Source: Bifidobacterium pseudolongum subsp. globosum
GTDB lineage: Bacteria; Actinomycetota; Actinomycetes; Actinomycetales; Bifidobacteriaceae
DNA: 64,000 nucleotides
Direction of reading: 5' to 3'
NCBI RefSeq assembly: GCF_000741295.1
Contig: NZ_JGZG01000001.1
Location: forward strand, 62,001-126,000
Each line of letters begins with the position of its first letter. Within the stretch, counting starts at the first letter, position 1. Both the position numbers and the translations under genes were made by a program. The notes under the pieces were generated by a model. That model ran no database searches. It was not told where the DNA came from and worked only from the letters and a program-made list of their open reading frames with translations. This document shows, in pieces, positions 61,766 through 64,000 of this stretch.

Positions 61766-62236
61766 TCACTCCGAGAACAAATCGCGCGCAGCGCTCTGCT
61801 CCGGTTCCTCGGCCACGATGTCCACGCGGGCGGGGCTCAGCAGGAATACACGCGGCGTGACGCGTTCGATCGAACCGGCCACACCGAACACCACGCCGGA
61901 CGAGAAATCGACGATGCGGTAGGCCACCGCCTCGGACACGCCCGTCAGGTTCAGCACGACCGGCACGCCGTCGCGCAACGCGCGCCCCACCATCTGGGCG
62001 TCTTCGTACGAGTTCGGATGGATGGTGGTGATGCGGCTCACGCGCCCTTGGAACGGGGCCGCGGTCTTGCGGCTCGTGGGGGCGGCTGCAGGCGCTGTAG
62101 ACGGGATGGGGGTCACGGAACGGTCCGAATCGAATGACGATTCGCTCTCTTCTTCCTCAACGAACTCGTCTTCGTCCTCGGGCACGACGTCTGACATACC
62201 GAGGTAGGACATCGTACGCTTCATAAACCCGGGCAT
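61766..62236 (-). CDS. sepF: Cell division protein SepF
   Basis: A 156-aa protein with an N-terminal amphipathic membrane-anchor helix (MPGFMKRTMSYLGM), an acidic/Ser linker and the SepF domain (IHPNSYEDAQMVGRALRDGVPVVLNLTGVSEAVAYRIVDFSSGVVFGVAGSIERVTPRVFLLSPARVDI). It tethers FtsZ to the membrane and, in actinobacteria without FtsA, is the main anchor; no ftsA is seen in this window. It follows ftsZ by 34 bp. Confidence 0.95.
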   Translation of the reverse strand: MPGFMKRTMSYLGMSDVVPEDEDEFVEEEESESSFDSDRSVTPIPSTAPAAAPTSRKTAAPFQGRVSRITTIHPNSYEDAQMVGRALRDGVPVVLNLTGVSEAVAYRIVDFSSGVVFGVAGSIERVTPRVFLLSPARVDIVAEEPEQSAARDLFSE

Positions 62237-62270
62237 TGTGGTGTTCCTTTCCGCTTCGTCTCAGTGTGCT

Positions 62271-63515
62271 TTAGCGCAGAAATTCCGGAATATCGAGGTC
62301 GCCCGGGTCGTTGGAGCCGTAATAGTCCGGCCCTGTGGTCGGGTCGAACACCGGCGTTTCGGGCGTCTGTGGCGCAACCGGCTGGGAGGGCTGTTCCGCG
62401 GGCGCCGTCTGGAAGATCGGCGTGGCGTTCGGGGCCGGCGAGGTCATCATGGCCGGCAGGCTGCCGGTGTGGCTCACCGGCTTGATCGCCGGATCTTCGG
62501 GGCGCTGGTGCGACAAGGGGTTGGCTGGGGCGGCGGCCGTCTTCGGCTTTTCGCCCTTCGAGTCGAAGCCGGCGGCGATCACGGTCACGCGGATCTCGTC
62601 GCCATAGGCGTCGTCGAGTGCCAGGCCCCAGATGATCTGCGCTTCCGGATGCGCCGAACGGCGGATGAGCTCGGTGGCCTGCGTTGCCTCCTGCAGCTTG
62701 AGGTCGGTGCCTGCGGCGATGTTGATGAGCACGCCGTTGGCGCCGTCGATGCTCTCTTCGAGCAGCGGCGAGCTGATCGCGATCTCGGCGGCCTGCGTGG
62801 CGCGGTCCTCGCCCCGCGCCGAGCCGATGCCGAACATCGCGGTGCCCGAGTCACGCAGGATCGACGTGACGTCGGAGAAGTCCACGTGGATGTACGAATT
62901 CATCGTGATCAGGTCGGTGATGCCCTGCACGCCGGCCAGCAGCGCGGTGTCGGCGGTCTTGAACGCCTCGACGATGCCGATCGAACGGTCGGCGAGCTCA
63001 AGCAGGCGGTCGTTCGGGATGATGATGAGCGCGTCGACCTCTTTGCGCAGGTTCTCGATGCCCATCGCGGCGGAAGCGGCGCGCTGCGGGCCTTCGAACG
63101 AGAACGGGCGGGTGACGACTGCGATCGTGAGCGCGCCCTGCTGGCGGGCCGCGCGCGCGACGAGCGGGCTTGCACCGGTGCCGGTGCCGCCGCCTTCGCC
63201 GGCGGTCACGAACACCATGTCGGCGCCCTTGACGGCCTCTTCAATGTCGGACTGGTGGTCCTGAGCCGCCTTGGCGCCCTTCTCCGGGTCGGCTCCGGCG
63301 CCGAGGCCACGGCTCGAAGCGTCGTTCAGCGAAATCTTGACGTCGGCGTCCGAACGCAGCAGATCCTTCGCATCCGTATTGATGGCGACGAATTCCACAT
63401 TCTGCAGCCCCTCTGCGATCATGCGGTTGATTGCGTTGCCGCCCGCGCCACCGACACCGACGACCTTAATGTTGGTTTTGTCGTTGAAATTGTCAGTCTG
63501 GGCAATCTCGCTCAC
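62271..63515 (-). CDS. ftsZ: Cell division GTPase FtsZ
   Basis: A 414-aa tubulin-like GTPase forming the Z ring. N-terminal GTP-binding domain with VVGVGGAGGNAINRM, the tubulin signature GGGTGTGASPLVA, the T7 loop region NSYIHVDFSDV, and a C-terminal domain followed by a Pro/Ala-rich linker and the conserved C-terminal peptide DLDIPEFLR, which binds SepF and other partners. ftsZ-sepF-yggT-divIVA run in order on the minus strand. 154 bp separate it from the upstream dus gene, where its promoter must lie. Confidence 0.97.
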   Translation of the reverse strand: MSEIAQTDNFNDKTNIKVVGVGGAGGNAINRMIAEGLQNVEFVAINTDAKDLLRSDADVKISLNDASSRGLGAGADPEKGAKAAQDHQSDIEEAVKGADMVFVTAGEGGGTGTGASPLVARAARQQGALTIAVVTRPFSFEGPQRAASAAMGIENLRKEVDALIIIPNDRLLELADRSIGIVEAFKTADTALLAGVQGITDLITMNSYIHVDFSDVTSILRDSGTAMFGIGSARGEDRATQAAEIAISSPLLEESIDGANGVLINIAAGTDLKLQEATQATELIRRSAHPEAQIIWGLALDDAYGDEIRVTVIAAGFDSKGEKPKTAAAPANPLSHQRPEDPAIKPVSHTGSLPAMMTSPAPNATPIFQTAPAEQPSQPVAPQTPETPVFDPTTGPDYYGSNDPGDLDIPEFLR

Positions 63516-63669
63516 GGTATTCTCCTGTCATTTACGTATCTTGCTCTACTCTATCGCAGACGGGTCGATAAATGTTACGTGTTTCACCGTTTTCAATCCA
63601 TTGCGCAATACAGCAGATGCGGTTGTGTGCTGGTGTGGGGTTTTCTTCGACGTTCCGGTCAGCGTTGCA

Positions 63670-64000
63670 TCAATACTCCGCATCCATCGGATCGTCTCCA
63701 AACAGTTGCTCACGCTCGGCGTGCGTGGTTCGCCGGCTTTCCAGCCAGCCGTAGGGAAGATGGACTTTTTTCGCAAAGCGAACACGGCCTCTGGGCTTAT
63801 CCACGATGCGCTCCGGCAGTTGAGCCCGCTGGTCCAATCCATCGATGATCGCCTGCACTTCGGCGAGGCTCTCGCACCCCATGAACGCGGCGCGCACGGA
63901 TCCGCCGACCGGGAACCCCTTGAGATACCACGCGATGTGTTTGCGCAGGTCGTGCACCGCCATCCGCTCATCGCCGTCGAAGAACTCGACGAGCAGACGC
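63670..64000 (-). CDS. tRNA-dihydrouridine synthase, C-terminal part (runs off the window)
   Basis: The frame is open from the window end to the stop at 63670, about 110 residues: RLLVEFFDGDERMAVHDLRKHIAWYLKGFPVGGSVR..., matching the C-terminal helical domain of DusB-type flavoenzymes (the MRKHxxWYxKG signature). The catalytic barrel lies beyond 64000. The 154 bp between it and ftsZ (63516-63669) hold no ORF. Gene symbol withheld because the diagnostic part is missing. Confidence 0.8.
   Translation of the reverse strand, partial: RLLVEFFDGDERMAVHDLRKHIAWYLKGFPVGGSVRAAFMGCESLAEVQAIIDGLDQRAQLPERIVDKPRGRVRFAKKVHLPYGWLESRRTTHAEREQLFGDDPMDAEY

Overview
This 64 kb window is a high-GC actinobacterial chromosome segment, most likely Bifidobacterium. 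The signs are the tmRNA tag AKSNRTEFALAA, a dcw cluster with DivIVA/SepF/YggT but no ftsA, a DivIVA with a very long coiled coil, a lactose operon with a GPH-type permease, and an overlapping hisDCB-orf-HA operon. The species cannot be fixed from sequence alone. No rRNA or tRNA gene was seen; the only RNA gene recognised is ssrA (tmRNA).

Layout. 0-1.4 kb: sugar kinase (probable fructokinase) and D-aminoacyl-tRNA deacylase. 1.4-2.36 kb: gene-poor flank. 2.36-9.92 kb: a 7.56 kb integrated element at the 3' end of ssrA, bounded by a 27 bp direct repeat. It carries a tyrosine integrase, a protein of unknown function, a small excisionase-like protein, a large primase/TOPRIM/P-loop replication protein, a 137-aa orphan, a striking 176 bp inverted-repeat iteron array (probable origin) and six copies of an 11-12 bp motif near both ends (probable integrase arm sites). 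It has no conjugation, capsid or lysis genes and resembles a phage satellite or minimal integrative replicon. 9.92-10.32 kb: intact ssrA. 10.5-16.6 kb: a lac locus (LacI-type regulator, GH2 beta-galactosidase, GPH permease) with paired palindromes in the divergent promoter region.

16.6-30.9 kb: minus-strand dcw cluster mraZ-rsmH-ftsL-ftsI-(murE-like)-murF-mraY-murD-ftsW-murG-murC-ftsQ. The murE position holds a shortened protein without the ATP-binding loop. MraZ boxes lie between mraZ and a divergent helD. 31-40 kb: helD, serA, nrdR, a divergent SOS pair (LysM division-inhibitor-like gene and lexA) with several LexA boxes, a CDF metal exporter, ldh and hflX. 40-48.8 kb: RsmC-like methyltransferase, hrpA, a membrane-anchored lysozyme-like protein, glnA and a DUF2252 protein. 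48.8-54.1 kb: his operon hisD-hisC-hisB-orf-hisH-hisA. 54.2-63.5 kb: dnaE, a small membrane protein, an RluA-family pseudouridine synthase, lspA, divIVA, yggT, sepF and ftsZ, i.e. the second half of the division machinery. The window ends inside a dus gene.

Peptidoglycan precursor synthesis (mur genes), septal synthesis (ftsI/ftsL/ftsQ/ftsW), Z-ring assembly (ftsZ/sepF) and polar growth (divIVA) are thus encoded in two minus-strand blocks, separated by about 23 kb of DNA repair, amino acid and RNA metabolism genes.
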